This document shows positions 17,116-25,816 of a stretch of 64,000 bases of DNA, piece by piece (positions within the stretch are counted from its first letter, which is position 1; each line of letters opens with the position of its first letter). The notes beneath the pieces are model-generated. The model was not told the DNA's origin and made no database searches. It saw nothing but the letters and a program-made list of their open reading frames with translations. Position numbers and translations under genes: made by a program. The stretch is from Novosphingobium meiothermophilum (GTDB lineage Bacteria > Pseudomonadota > Alphaproteobacteria > Sphingomonadales > Sphingomonadaceae), in the NCBI RefSeq assembly GCF_003171715.1, contig NZ_QGHL01000017.1, positions 1 to 64,000 of the forward strand. Reading direction: 5' to 3'.

Positions 17116-18654
17116 TCAGCCCTTGCGCAGCTCGGTTTTCAGCACCTTGCCCGATGCGTTGCGGGGCAGGTCGTCAACGATAATGAAGCTGCGCGGAACC
17201 TTGTAGTTCGCCATGTTCTCGCGCGACCAGGCGATGAGGTCCGCCTCGCTGGCGCTGGTGCCGGGGCGCAGCACCACGAAGGCGCGGCCCACTTCGCCCA
17301 GCCTTTCGTCGGGAATGCCCACCACGGCGGCCATGGCAATCGCGGGATGGCCTGCCAGCAGCTTTTCCACTTCGGCCGGATAGACGTTGAAACCCCCGGA
17401 AATATAGAGATCCTTCATCCGGTCGGTGATGCGCACATAGCCGCGCGCGTCCATCGTGCCGACATCGCCGGTGTGCAGCCAGCCATCGGCATCGATCGCC
17501 TCGGCCGTGGCGGCCGGATCATCGAGATAGCCCAGCATGACCCCCTGCCCGCGCACAAGGATCTCGCCCGCCTCACCGCGCGGCAGTTCGGACCCGTCCG
17601 GCCCGGCGATGCGCACCTCGTTGCCGGGAAACGCCTTGCCGCAGGTGCCTGCGATGGTTTCGGCATCATCGCCCGGAACGCAGGTGGTGATGTTGACGCA
17701 TTCGGTCATGCCATAGGCGGTGATGAGATCGACCATGCCCAGTTCAGTGCGGATGCGCTCGACCAGCGCGGGCGGCACGGTGGCAGCCCCGGTGGTTCCG
17801 CCGCGCAACGATGAGCAATCCCATGCCCGCCGGTCGCGTTCGGCCAGCAGCATCTGGAAGATCGTGGGCGGTCCCGGCATGAAGGTGATGCGCTCGCGCT
17901 CGATCAGGTCGATCGCCGCGTTCACATCGAACTGCGGCATGGGCACGGCGGTTGCGCCGGCCAGGATGCAGGCCACCCAGCCCACCTTCATGCCGAAGGA
18001 ATGGAAGAAAGGGTTGGCAATCAGATAGCGGTCGCCCGTGCCCAGCCGGGTGTTGGCGCACCAGATTGCCGCCTGCGGCAGCACCCGGCCATAGGTCATC
18101 AGCACGCCCTTGGGGCTGCCGGTGGTGCCGCTGGTGAACAGGATGTCCGATATGGTATCGGCATCGATCGCGGCCATGGCGGCATCGACTGCCGGATCAT
18201 CCGCCCCCTGCCCTGCGGCCCCCAGCGCATCGAGGCCGCTATCCAGGAGGACCGTGCCTTCCAGCGCAGGCAGATCCTCGCCCGCGATCAGCGCGCGGTA
18301 ATCGATGCCGAGAAAGCCTTCGACCGTGAACAGCAGCCGCGCACGGGTGCGGCGCAGGATGTCGCCCGCCTCGCGCCCTTTGAGCCGCGTGTTGAGCGTG
18401 ACGACTGCGGCCCCGCAGGCCATGACCGCAATCGCCGCCACGATCCACTCGCGCGAGTTGGGCGCCCAGATTGCCACGCGGTCGCCTTTTGTCACACCCC
18501 TTGCCAGCAGGCCCGATGCCACCGCGCGGCTGCGCTGCCACAGTTCGGCAAAGCTCCACACCTCGCCATGTTCCAGCACCGCCGGTGCCTGGGGCCAGGT
18601 CCGCGCCGCGGCCTCGGCGGCATGGGGGATGGTGGGCGGCAGGGGATCGAGCAC
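17116..18654 (-). CDS. fadD3: Acyl-CoA ligase, FadD3-like (HIP-CoA synthetase)
   Basis: 512 residues, an adenylate-forming enzyme. Visible are the P-loop FTSGTTGSPKGV, the ANPFFHSFGMKVGW segment, AYGMTECVN, DGWLHTGDVGTMD, and the C-terminal catalytic Lys region LPRNASGKVLKTEL. Length and the adjoining ipdF and fadE30 genes match actinobacterial FadD3, which thioesterifies HIP, the C/D-ring remnant of steroid degradation, with CoA using ATP. The start is GTG at 18654, 4 nt after the ipdF stop, so reinitiation is likely. The adjacent gene order ipdF-fadE30-fadD3 is like Mycobacterium; specificity is inferred from that synteny. Confidence 0.82.
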   Translation of the reverse strand: MLDPLPPTIPHAAEAAARTWPQAPAVLEHGEVWSFAELWQRSRAVASGLLARGVTKGDRVAIWAPNSREWIVAAIAVMACGAAVVTLNTRLKGREAGDILRRTRARLLFTVEGFLGIDYRALIAGEDLPALEGTVLLDSGLDALGAAGQGADDPAVDAAMAAIDADTISDILFTSGTTGSPKGVLMTYGRVLPQAAIWCANTRLGTGDRYLIANPFFHSFGMKVGWVACILAGATAVPMPQFDVNAAIDLIERERITFMPGPPTIFQMLLAERDRRAWDCSSLRGGTTGAATVPPALVERIRTELGMVDLITAYGMTECVNITTCVPGDDAETIAGTCGKAFPGNEVRIAGPDGSELPRGEAGEILVRGQGVMLGYLDDPAATAEAIDADGWLHTGDVGTMDARGYVRITDRMKDLYISGGFNVYPAEVEKLLAGHPAIAMAAVVGIPDERLGEVGRAFVVLRPGTSASEADLIAWSRENMANYKVPRSFIIVDDLPRNASGKVLKTELRKG

Positions 18655-18658
18655 CGCT

Positions 18659-19444
18659 TCAGGCCCGCTGGCTGGATACCGGCACGATCTCGCCGGTCAT
18701 GTAGGAGGAAAGGTCCGAGGCAAGGAACAGCATGACATTGGCCACTTCCCACACTTCGGCGGGGCGGCCATAGGCTTCGGCCTTGACGAGCTGCGCCAGC
18801 ATTTCCTCGGTCGTTACCTTGGCGAGGAAGGGGTGCATGGCAAGGCTGGGCGCCACGGCATTGATGCGCACGCCGTGTTCGGCCGCTTCCAGCGCCGAAC
18901 AGCGGGTAAAGGCCATGACGCCCGCCTTGGCGGCGGCGTAGTGGGCCTGCCCTTTCTGCGCGCGCCAGCCAAGCACGGAGGCATTGTTCACCATCACGCC
19001 CTTCCTTGCCGCATACATCGAAGGCAGGAAGGCGCGGGTCATGCGGAACAGGCTGGTCAGCGTCACGTCGAGCACGCGGTTCCACTGTTCGTCGGTCATG
19101 TCGACCACGCTCACCTCGCCGCCAAGCCCGGCATTGTTGATGAGCACATCGACCGTGCCGAAGGCTTCGAGCGCGGCATCGCGCAAGTCCTGCACCTGCG
19201 CCTCGCTGGTCACGTCGCAGACCTGCGTCACTGGCCGGGGGCAGCCCACTTCAGCCGCGATCCGGTCTGCCGCCTCGCCCAGACGCCGTTCGTGGAAATC
19301 GCTGATGAGCACGCGCGCGCCTTCCTCGGCGGCGCGCTTGGCCACGGCAAAGCCGATGCCGGTGCCCGCGGCCGCCGTGACCACCACGGTCTTGCCCTTC
19401 AGCATGCCGAGCGGCGCGGGATAGGGTGGGACAGGAACGCTCAT
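18659..19444 (-). CDS. ipdF: SDR, IpdF-like (5-hydroxy C/D-ring acyl-CoA dehydrogenase)
   Basis: 261 residues. The cofactor loop is the unusual VTAAAGTGIG rather than TGxxxGIG, and the sequence carries ISDFHERRLGEAADRI, NNAGLGGEVSVVDMTDEQWN, NNASVLGWRAQKGQAHYAAAK and YMTGEIVPVSSQ. These match mycobacterial IpdF as I remember it. IpdF oxidises the 5-hydroxyl of the C/D-ring CoA thioester after FadD3 activation. YAAAK is the catalytic Tyr/Lys. Its ATG overlaps the fadE30 stop (ATGA) and fadD3 follows after 4 nt. One of the most specific functional assignments in the window. Confidence 0.88.
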   Translation of the reverse strand: MSVPVPPYPAPLGMLKGKTVVVTAAAGTGIGFAVAKRAAEEGARVLISDFHERRLGEAADRIAAEVGCPRPVTQVCDVTSEAQVQDLRDAALEAFGTVDVLINNAGLGGEVSVVDMTDEQWNRVLDVTLTSLFRMTRAFLPSMYAARKGVMVNNASVLGWRAQKGQAHYAAAKAGVMAFTRCSALEAAEHGVRINAVAPSLAMHPFLAKVTTEEMLAQLVKAEAYGRPAEVWEVANVMLFLASDLSSYMTGEIVPVSSQRA

Positions 19445-20619
19445 GCTTTACCCCTTGGCTCGCGCGGAAGGCCCAGACCGCGTTCGGCGATCAGGTTGCG
19501 CTGGATCTGGTTGGTGCCGCCATAGATCGTGTCGGCTCGCGAAGAGAGGAACAGGTTGGGCAGTTGCGGCCAGGCGTAATCATCGGCTGGCGCGATCTCG
19601 CCCGCCTGGCCCAGCACTTCCATGCCCAGTTCGCCAAGGCCGCGGCGCCATGTGGCCCACTGGATCTTGTAGGTCAGCGCCGCACCGTCGATGGCGGCAA
19701 GATCGGCGCCCGAAAGCATCCTGAGCGCGCCATAGCGCATGAGCCTGAGACCGATTTCGGCCTGCGCGATCTTCTGCCGGATCACCGGATCGGCCGCCTT
19801 GCCATTGGCCCGCGATGCCGCGATCACCGCGTCCAGTTCGTTGCGGAACTGCATCTGCTGGCCCAGCGTGGATACGCCCCGTTCGAACGCCAGCAGGGCC
19901 ATCGCCACCTTCCAGCCATCGCCAGCGGCGCCCAGCATGGCATCGGCCGGACAGCGCGCGTCGGTGAAGAAGGTCTCGTTGAACTCGGCCTCGCCGTTGA
20001 TCTGGCGGATGGGGCGCACCTCGATTCCGGGCTGGTCCATGTCCATCAGCAGGAAGGAAAGGCCCTTCGGCCCCGCCGATCCTTCCTCGGTGCGCGCCAC
20101 CACGAAGACCATGTCCGAATAGTGGGCAAGGCTGGTCCAGACCTTCTGGCCGTTGACCACCCAATCGTCGCCTTCCCGGCGCGCCCTGGTCTTGACGTTG
20201 GCAAGATCCGATCCGGCATTGGGTTCGGAATAGCCCTGGCACCAGATCTGCCGCCCGGCGGCGATTTCCGGCAGATAGCGGGCCTTCTGTTCTTCGGACC
20301 CGAAGGCAAGGATCGTGGGACCGGCCAGTTCCACGCCGATATGGTTGATGCGGTTGGGCGCGCCTGCGCGGGCATATTCCTCGGCAAAGATCACCTGCTG
20401 CGCGATGGTGGCATCCCTGCCGCCCCATGCGCGCGGCCAGCCGATGCAGCCCCAGCCCGCCTCGCCCAGCCGCTGTTCCCATTCCCTGCGGCGCCCGATG
20501 GCATCGGACAGGTTGGTGATGCCGCGAATGTCGGCAAACGCGCCTGTCATTTCCGCCTGCAACCAGTCGGCGCATTCCGCGCGGAAGGCTTCTTCCTCAG
20601 GCGAGAAGCCAAGCTTCAT
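19441..20619 (-). CDS. fadE30: Acyl-CoA dehydrogenase, FadE30-like
   Basis: 392 residues from ATG 20619, which overlaps the stop of the preceding acyl-CoA dehydrogenase (ATGA); the longer frame lies inside that gene. The sequence follows FadE30: WCQGYSEPNAGSDLANVKTR, VNGQKVWTSLAHYSD, INGEAEFNETFFTDARCPAD, AFERGVSTLGQQMQF, and the C-terminal SRADTIYGGTNQIQRNLIAE. The YEGT Glu of medium-chain enzymes is Gly here (YGGT), so the catalytic base would be the Glu of the AFERG helix, as in isovaleryl-type dehydrogenases. It would dehydrogenate the propionyl side chain of the HIP-CoA derivative, with electrons passing to ETF. Confidence 0.87.
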   Translation of the reverse strand: MKLGFSPEEEAFRAECADWLQAEMTGAFADIRGITNLSDAIGRRREWEQRLGEAGWGCIGWPRAWGGRDATIAQQVIFAEEYARAGAPNRINHIGVELAGPTILAFGSEEQKARYLPEIAAGRQIWCQGYSEPNAGSDLANVKTRARREGDDWVVNGQKVWTSLAHYSDMVFVVARTEEGSAGPKGLSFLLMDMDQPGIEVRPIRQINGEAEFNETFFTDARCPADAMLGAAGDGWKVAMALLAFERGVSTLGQQMQFRNELDAVIAASRANGKAADPVIRQKIAQAEIGLRLMRYGALRMLSGADLAAIDGAALTYKIQWATWRRGLGELGMEVLGQAGEIAPADDYAWPQLPNLFLSSRADTIYGGTNQIQRNLIAERGLGLPREPRGKA

Positions 20620-21683
20620 GCAGCCACTCCCAGCCCTGCATCCAGCACCATCGCCGCAATCCGTTCGCGGTGCCACTGGCCATCGCCCAGCAGGGTCTGG
20701 ATCGAACGCGCGCGCTTGAAGAAGAGGTGCGCATCATGTTCCCAGGTAAAGCCGATCCCGCCGTGAAGCTGGATCATGTTGCCGGCGCACATGAAGAAGG
20801 TATCGGCTGAGAAGGACTTGGCCGAATGAAGCGAAATGGTCGCCTCGTCCGATCCCTCGTCCACCGCGCAGGCCGCCCAATAGACCGCCGAGCGCGCCTG
20901 CTCGATCTCGACCATCATGTCGGCCAGCCGATGCTTGTAGGCCTGAAACGATCCGATCTGGCGGCCGAACTGCACGCGCTCCTTCGAATAGGCAACCGTG
21001 CGGTCGAGCGCGGCCTGCGCTCCGCCCAGCGCTTCGGCGGCAAGGCAGATCCAGCCAGCCGCAAGCGCCGCGTGCCATCCTGCCGCGCCATCGGCCAGCG
21101 GCTCTGCGGCCACGCCGTCAAGCCGCGCAGTGGCAAAGGGCCGGGTCTGGTCCATGGTGACATGGCCGGTCACACCAACGCCCTCGGCCTTGAGATCGAC
21201 GATCCACGCCTTGCCTTCGGCACGGACCAGCAGCAGATCGGCCAGGGCGCCGTGTGGCAGAAACGCCGCCTCGCCCGAAACGCGATTGCCCTCGGCGGTG
21301 ATCTTCGCCTCCCATGCCGCCGTGGCAATCACCTCGCCCGCGGCAAGGCGCGGCAGCAGCGCGGCCTTCTGCGCCTCGGTGCCGCCCTTCGCCAAGGCTT
21401 GGCCCAGCATGACATGGCCCAGCAGCGGCAGTGCGGCCACCTGTGCGCCCGCGGCTTCCGCCACCTGCGCCAGTTCCACCATGCCCAGTCCCGCGCCGCC
21501 GTGCTCTTCGGGCAGGCCGATCCCGGCAAGGCCGAGTTCGCCCGCAAACGATGCCCACAGCGCGCGGTCGATTCCCTCGCCCGCCATGGCCTTGCGCGTG
21601 CGCTCGCTCGTCGCGTTCTCGGCAAAGAAACCGCGCACGGTCTCGCCGATCATGGCCTGTTCCTCGGTAAAGGCAAACTCCAT
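20616..21683 (-). CDS. Acyl-CoA dehydrogenase family protein, partner of fadE30 in the operon
   Basis: 355 residues from ATG 21683 (GGGAG upstream). MEFAFTEEQAMIGETVRGFF, GLPEEHGGAGLGMVELAQVA, SKERVQFGRQIGSFQAYKHR and MIQLHGGIGFTWEHDAHLFF are typical of the steroid-associated acyl-CoA dehydrogenases FadE28/29/31-33. The C-terminal HGGIGFTWEHD replaces the YEGT base, as in the non-catalytic or alternative subunit of heteromeric alpha2-beta2 enzymes (ChsE type). It overlaps fadE30 by four nucleotides, so stoichiometric expression is expected and a heteromeric complex is possible. Confidence 0.85.
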   Translation of the reverse strand: MEFAFTEEQAMIGETVRGFFAENATSERTRKAMAGEGIDRALWASFAGELGLAGIGLPEEHGGAGLGMVELAQVAEAAGAQVAALPLLGHVMLGQALAKGGTEAQKAALLPRLAAGEVIATAAWEAKITAEGNRVSGEAAFLPHGALADLLLVRAEGKAWIVDLKAEGVGVTGHVTMDQTRPFATARLDGVAAEPLADGAAGWHAALAAGWICLAAEALGGAQAALDRTVAYSKERVQFGRQIGSFQAYKHRLADMMVEIEQARSAVYWAACAVDEGSDEATISLHSAKSFSADTFFMCAGNMIQLHGGIGFTWEHDAHLFFKRARSIQTLLGDGQWHRERIAAMVLDAGLGVAA

Positions 21684-21706
21684 CGCCTGTCTCCCTGTTG
21701 CGGCGC

Positions 21707-22612
21707 TCAGGCCGTGCCCCATACCTTGCGTGGCGGAATGCGCGCCGCCATCAGCTTTGCCACGGCATCGCCCACTTCGGCAGGCTCCCACCGTGCGCCC
21801 TTGTCGATCACCGGCCCTTCGCGCCAGCCGTCTTCCAGCATGATCTTGCCGCCTTCCAGTTCGAACACGCAGCCCGTCACCTCGCGGCTCTCAGGGCTGC
21901 CCAGCCAGACAACCGTGGGCGCCACATTGGCCGGGTCCATCACGTCGAAGGCAAGGCCCTCGGTCGCCATCTTCTCGGCAAAGGCCTGTTCGGTCATGCG
22001 GGTGCGTGCCGACGGGGCCAGCGCATTGGCGGTGATGCCGTAACGGCCAAGTTCCGCCGCCTGCACCAGCGTGAGCGCGGCGATGCCGCCCTTGGCGGTG
22101 GAATAGGCCGCCTGCGCGATCGAGCCTTGCAGCCCCGCGCCGCTGGAAGTGTTGATGATCCGCGCATCGGGATCGCGCCCGTCCTTCTGCTTGGCGCGCC
22201 AGTAGTTCACCGCGTGGCGCGAAAGGCAGAAGTGGCCGCGCAGGTGGACATGCATCGTCGCGTCCCATTCCTCCAGCGTTGCCGAAACGAACATGCGGTC
22301 GCGCACGATCCCGGCATTGTTCACTACCACGTGCAGATCGCCGAAGGCATCGAGCGCCGCCTGAACGATCCGGCCCGCCGCATCCCAGTCGGTAATGTCT
22401 TCATAGTTGGCCACGGCCCTGCCGCCCGCCGCCACGATTTCGGCCACCACGGAATCGGCCGCGCTGGTATCGCGTCCCTCGCCGCCCAGCGATGTGCCGA
22501 TGTCGTTGACGACCACGTTCGCGCCCTCGGCGGCAAAGGCCAGCGCATAGGCCCTGCCCAGCCCGCGCGCCGCGCCGGTGATGATGACAGTGCGGTTCTC
22601 GCAGATGCCCAT
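21707..22612 (-). CDS. SDR family oxidoreductase, steroid-cluster type with C-terminal extension
   Basis: 301 residues, about 50 longer than a classical SDR. TGAARGLG, VVNDIGTSLGGEG, NNAGIVRDRMFVS, YSTAK and NALAPSARTRMTE match 17-beta-HSD4/Rv3548c-type dehydrogenases, which act on acyl-CoA or steroid hydroxyls. The long C-terminal region (GDAVAKLMAARIPPRKVWGT) is of the kind seen in such steroid-cluster SDRs. It lies between the NTF2-like gene and an acyl-CoA dehydrogenase in the fadA6 operon and probably acts as a 3-hydroxyacyl-CoA dehydrogenase. Confidence 0.83.
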   Translation of the reverse strand: MGICENRTVIITGAARGLGRAYALAFAAEGANVVVNDIGTSLGGEGRDTSAADSVVAEIVAAGGRAVANYEDITDWDAAGRIVQAALDAFGDLHVVVNNAGIVRDRMFVSATLEEWDATMHVHLRGHFCLSRHAVNYWRAKQKDGRDPDARIINTSSGAGLQGSIAQAAYSTAKGGIAALTLVQAAELGRYGITANALAPSARTRMTEQAFAEKMATEGLAFDVMDPANVAPTVVWLGSPESREVTGCVFELEGGKIMLEDGWREGPVIDKGARWEPAEVGDAVAKLMAARIPPRKVWGTA

Positions 22613-22626
22613 GGGTTTCGTGCCTT

Positions 22627-23079
22627 TCAGATCAGGGATTGCAGGGTGTGGGCCGAACTGTCGCCGACAAGATCGGTCTGGAGATATTCGCGCTCGGTGA
22701 AGTGCCAGCCATCGCCATCGCGGGCAAAGGCATCACGGTAGCGCCCGCTGGCCACGATCTGGAGCGGATAGCCCGGCGCGGCCTGGATCACCGTCCATTG
22801 CGACTGGCAGGTGGCGGCCGCGCCATCGTCGACCACTTCGATGATGGGGTTGGTGGTGATGTGGCGCGTCAGCGGCCTGCCGTCATAGGTCTTGACCCAC
22901 ATGCGCCACATCTCAAGGATCGCGGCGCGCCCGGTGATGCGGTGGCCGCCTGCCAGCACGCTGCCCTTGTCGAACAGCGCGGCCGCGCCGTCGAAATCGC
23001 CATCGTCGAAACGCATGGCGTAGGTATAGAGCAGGTTGGGAATGGCGATTGCCGGATCATGCCGCATGGGTTGCCTCAT
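22627..23079 (-). CDS. NTF2-like (SnoaL_4) protein in the fadA6 operon
   Basis: 150 residues from ATG 23079, which overlaps the fadA6 stop (TGATG); a second ATG at 23067 is possible. IPNLLYTYAMRFDDGDFDGA then AALFDKGSVLAGGHRITGRA and LTRHITTNPIIEVVDDGAAA give the cone-like NTF2 fold with the conserved Tyr and His. Located between fadA6 and an SDR, so translationally coupled to a thiolase. By position it could be a hydratase or isomerase for an unsaturated CoA thioester, but the reaction is unknown. Confidence 0.75.
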   Translation of the reverse strand: MRQPMRHDPAIAIPNLLYTYAMRFDDGDFDGAAALFDKGSVLAGGHRITGRAAILEMWRMWVKTYDGRPLTRHITTNPIIEVVDDGAAATCQSQWTVIQAAPGYPLQIVASGRYRDAFARDGDGWHFTEREYLQTDLVGDSSAHTLQSLI

Positions 23080-24233
23080 CACAGCCGTTCGATGATCGTC
23101 ACGTTGGCCTGACCGCCGCCTTCGCACATCGTCTGGAGACCATAGCGCCCGCCCGTGCGCTCAAGCGCGTTCAGCAGCGTGGTCATCAGCCGCGCGCCGG
23201 TTGCGCCCAGCGGATGGCCCAGCGCGATCGCCCCGCCTGCAACGTTGACCTTCTCGTGCGGGATGCCCAGTTCCTGCATCCATGCCATCGGCACCGATGC
23301 AAAGGCCTCGTTGCATTCGAACAGGTCGATGTCGGCTACGGTCATCCCCGCCTTCTTGAGCGCATGTTGCGTGGCGGGGATCGGCGCGGTGAGCATCCAG
23401 ACCGGATCGTCGGCGCGGACCGAAATGTGGTGTATGCGTGCGCGCGGCTTCAGGCCGTGCTCCTTCACGGCGCGCTCGCTCGCCACCAGCAGGGCAGCCG
23501 CGCCATCGCAGTTCTGGCTGGCAACGCCTGCGGTAATCACCCCGCCTTCCTGCACGGGCTTGAGTGCGGCCAGCCCTTCCAGCGTGGTGCCGGGGCGGAT
23601 CGTCTCGTCGTGGGCAAGGCCCGCCAGCGGCGCGATCTCGGCTGCGAACCAGCCCGCATCGGTGGCGGCCTGCGCCCGCTGGTGGCTGGCCAGCGCGAAG
23701 GCTTCCATCGCCTCGCGCGTGATGCCCCACTTGCGCGCGATCATCTCGGCGGAATTGATCTGGTTCAGCAGCCCGTCGCCATAGCGTTCGCGCCACGCCG
23801 GGCTGCCGGTGAAGGGATCGCCAAAACCATAGTGCTGGCCTGCGAACATGGCCGCGGAAATGGGAATGGCATTCATGGCCTGGCTGCCGCCCGCCACGAC
23901 CAGATCCTGCGTGCCGCTCATCACGCCCTGCGCGGCAAAGTGCACCGCCTGCTGGCTGGAGCCGCACTGGCGGTCGATCGTGGTGCCGGGCACGTGCTGC
24001 GGCATTCCGGCGCAAAGCCAGACCGTGCGGCCGATGTCGCCTGCCTGCGGGCCGATGGTGTCGCAGCAGCCCCAGACCACGTCGTCGACCAGACCGGCGT
24101 CGATGCCGGTGCGCTCGACCAGCGCCTTTATCGGGTGTGCGCCCAGGTCGGCCGGGTGGATTTCGGCAAGGCTGCCCTTCTTGCGCCCGATGGGGGTGCG
24201 CACCGCGTCGATGATATAGGCTTCGGGCATCAT
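23079..24233 (-). CDS. fadA6: Thiolase, FadA6-like (steroid C/D-ring acetyl-CoA acyltransferase)
   Basis: 384 residues. Catalytic Cys90 lies in DRQCGSSQQAVHFAAQG, the NEAFA motif in FECNEAFASVPMAWM, His in GGAIALGHPLGATGAR and the second Cys in MCEGGGQANVT. AEIHPADLGAHPIKAL and DIGRTVWLCAGMPQHVPGTT follow mycobacterial FadA6, which performs thiolysis late in HIP degradation. It is the first gene of the eight-gene minus operon, divergent from hsaA, sharing its 323-nt control region. Two ATG codons stand at the start (24233 and 24230); AAGGA precedes them. Confidence 0.85.
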   Translation of the reverse strand: MMPEAYIIDAVRTPIGRKKGSLAEIHPADLGAHPIKALVERTGIDAGLVDDVVWGCCDTIGPQAGDIGRTVWLCAGMPQHVPGTTIDRQCGSSQQAVHFAAQGVMSGTQDLVVAGGSQAMNAIPISAAMFAGQHYGFGDPFTGSPAWRERYGDGLLNQINSAEMIARKWGITREAMEAFALASHQRAQAATDAGWFAAEIAPLAGLAHDETIRPGTTLEGLAALKPVQEGGVITAGVASQNCDGAAALLVASERAVKEHGLKPRARIHHISVRADDPVWMLTAPIPATQHALKKAGMTVADIDLFECNEAFASVPMAWMQELGIPHEKVNVAGGAIALGHPLGATGARLMTTLLNALERTGGRYGLQTMCEGGGQANVTIIERL

Positions 24234-24556
24234 TTGCGTCCTTCAGGCAAAAGTGTGTTCGGGGCCGATGGCGCACGCGCTTGCGGCCCGGCTTCGCCGA
24301 TCGCGCCAATCATCACGGCCAGCGTCATCAATGCCCGCATCGGGCGGCTCTCCCGTTATGCCCGGTCCGTATTCCGGCCGGGCGGTGATTTCAACATCGC
24401 ACAAGATTCGAAAATGCCAATATCGAAAGCCAAAACGCTTTTCAATTGACGATTTGCGTATCCAGTGTCATTTCAAATTACGAATGCAGTGCCATTCGGG
24501 GCAAATGAGTCGCCCGTCAGGCCGCACGGCCGGCGGTGCGCAGGAAGGAGAGGGTT
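24234..24556. other. 323-nt divergent intergenic region fadA6 / hsaA
   Basis: No gene was found. The left 130 nt are GC-rich with no clear signal; the right half is AT-rich and carries the conserved 66-nt block at 24422-24487, followed 57-65 nt later by AAGGAG of hsaA. It must hold both promoters of the HIP and A-ring operons. Confidence 0.6.
24422..24487. promoter_or_regulatory. Conserved 66-nt block with operator-like element, site 3 of 4 (hsaA/fadA6)
   Basis: The block aligns without gaps to 36345-36410 at 54 of 66 positions, including an identical 28-nt core at 24437-24464. Inside it ATTTGCG (24452) and TTACGAATGC (24478) are 26 nt apart, the same geometry as at 4601 and 8077. It ends 69 nt before the hsaA ATG. 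TTGACG at 24446 may be a -35 box. Confidence 0.7.
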
Positions 24557-25801
24557 ATGGCGACCAGCGCCGTGGAAATGCCTGCAAAGGCCGCGCCGGG
24601 AGATGATCCGGCCGTAAACCGTGCCACGCCTGAGCCGGAAGCGCTGGTGGCGCGCGCCCGCGCGATGATCCCCGTGCTGCGCGAACGCGCCGCAGCCTGC
24701 GTCGCCTCGCGCGATGTGCCCGCGCAAAGCATTGCCGAGTTTCAGGAGGCGGGCTTCTTTCGCATCCTCCAGCCGCGCCGCTGGGGCGGATATGAAATGC
24801 ACCCCAACGTGTTCTACGATGTGCAGCGGGCGCTTGCCGAAGGCTGCATGTCCACGGGGTGGATGTATGGCGTGGTCGGATGCCACCCCTATGAGATCGC
24901 GCTGTTCCATGAAGAGGCGCAGGCCGAGGTCTGGGGCGATGATCCTTCTGCGCTGGTGTCCTCGTCCTATCAGCCGGTGGGCAAGGTGACGCGCGTGGAG
25001 GGCGGCTATCGCCTGTCCGGGCGCTGGGGCTTTTCCACCGGCTCTGTCCATTGCAAGTGGGTTGTTCTGGGCGCGGTGGTGCCGCCCGCCGCCGAAGGCG
25101 AAGCGCCCGACATGCGCGCCTTCCTGCTGCCGCGCGCCGATTATGCGATCGACACCGACAGCTGGCATGTCTTCGGGCTTCAGGGCACGGGAAGCCATGA
25201 CATCATCGTCGATGACGTGTTCGTGCCCGAACATCGCACGCACCGTTCGGTCCACGGGTTCCTCTGCACCAATCCGGGGCAGGAGACGAATACCGGCCCG
25301 CTCTATACCTTGCCCTGGGCGCAGGTCTTCATGCGCTCGGTCTCCACGGCGGCCTTCGGCGGTGCGCGCGCGGCGATTGCGGCGGCCATGGAGATTGCCC
25401 AGACCCGCGTTTCCACCAATACCGGCAAGGCATCGAAGGATGATCCCTTCCTCAATGCCGCCATTGCCCGCGCCCATGCCGAAGTGGGCGAGATGGAGCA
25501 GACCCTGCGCCTGACATTCGAGGATCTGATGGCGCATGCCGAAGCGGGCGAGCCGATCCCGATGGAGAAGCGCACGCTCTATGCCTACAATTCGGCCAGC
25601 GTGGTGCGCCGCATGGCCGATCTGGTGGACGACATGGTCAAGCTTCTGGGCGGGCGGGCGATCTACATGTCCAGCCCGATCATCCAGCCCTGGCTCGATC
25701 TCAACGCGGGCCGCGCCCATGTTGCCAACGATCCGGCCAACCGCACCGCCGATGTCGTCGGCGCGATGCTGGGCAATCCGCCCGGCTTCACCTTCCTCTG
25801 A
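24557..25801 (+). CDS. hsaA: Flavin-dependent 3-HSA monooxygenase, HsaA-like oxygenase component
   Basis: 414 residues from ATG 24557, chosen for its AAGGAG box. It has the acyl-CoA-dehydrogenase fold of group D flavin monooxygenases: FQEAGFFRILQPRRWGGYEM, STGWMYGVVGCHPYEIALF, SGRWGFSTGSVHCKWVVLGA and VFGLQGTGSHDIIVDDVFVP. HsaA uses FMNH2 to hydroxylate 3-HSA at C4, giving the catechol 3,4-DHSA for ring-A cleavage. It heads the operon hsaA-hsaD-hsaE-hsaG-hsaF-SDR-SRPBCC-dehydratase. The reductase partner (HsaB) is not adjacent; the flavin reductase at 3995 is a candidate. No extradiol dioxygenase (HsaC) gene follows, which is unusual. Confidence 0.88.
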   Translation: MATSAVEMPAKAAPGDDPAVNRATPEPEALVARARAMIPVLRERAAACVASRDVPAQSIAEFQEAGFFRILQPRRWGGYEMHPNVFYDVQRALAEGCMSTGWMYGVVGCHPYEIALFHEEAQAEVWGDDPSALVSSSYQPVGKVTRVEGGYRLSGRWGFSTGSVHCKWVVLGAVVPPAAEGEAPDMRAFLLPRADYAIDTDSWHVFGLQGTGSHDIIVDDVFVPEHRTHRSVHGFLCTNPGQETNTGPLYTLPWAQVFMRSVSTAAFGGARAAIAAAMEIAQTRVSTNTGKASKDDPFLNAAIARAHAEVGEMEQTLRLTFEDLMAHAEAGEPIPMEKRTLYAYNSASVVRRMADLVDDMVKLLGGRAIYMSSPIIQPWLDLNAGRAHVANDPANRTADVVGAMLGNPPGFTFL

Positions 25802-25816
25802 CCGGAGCGCGCAACC

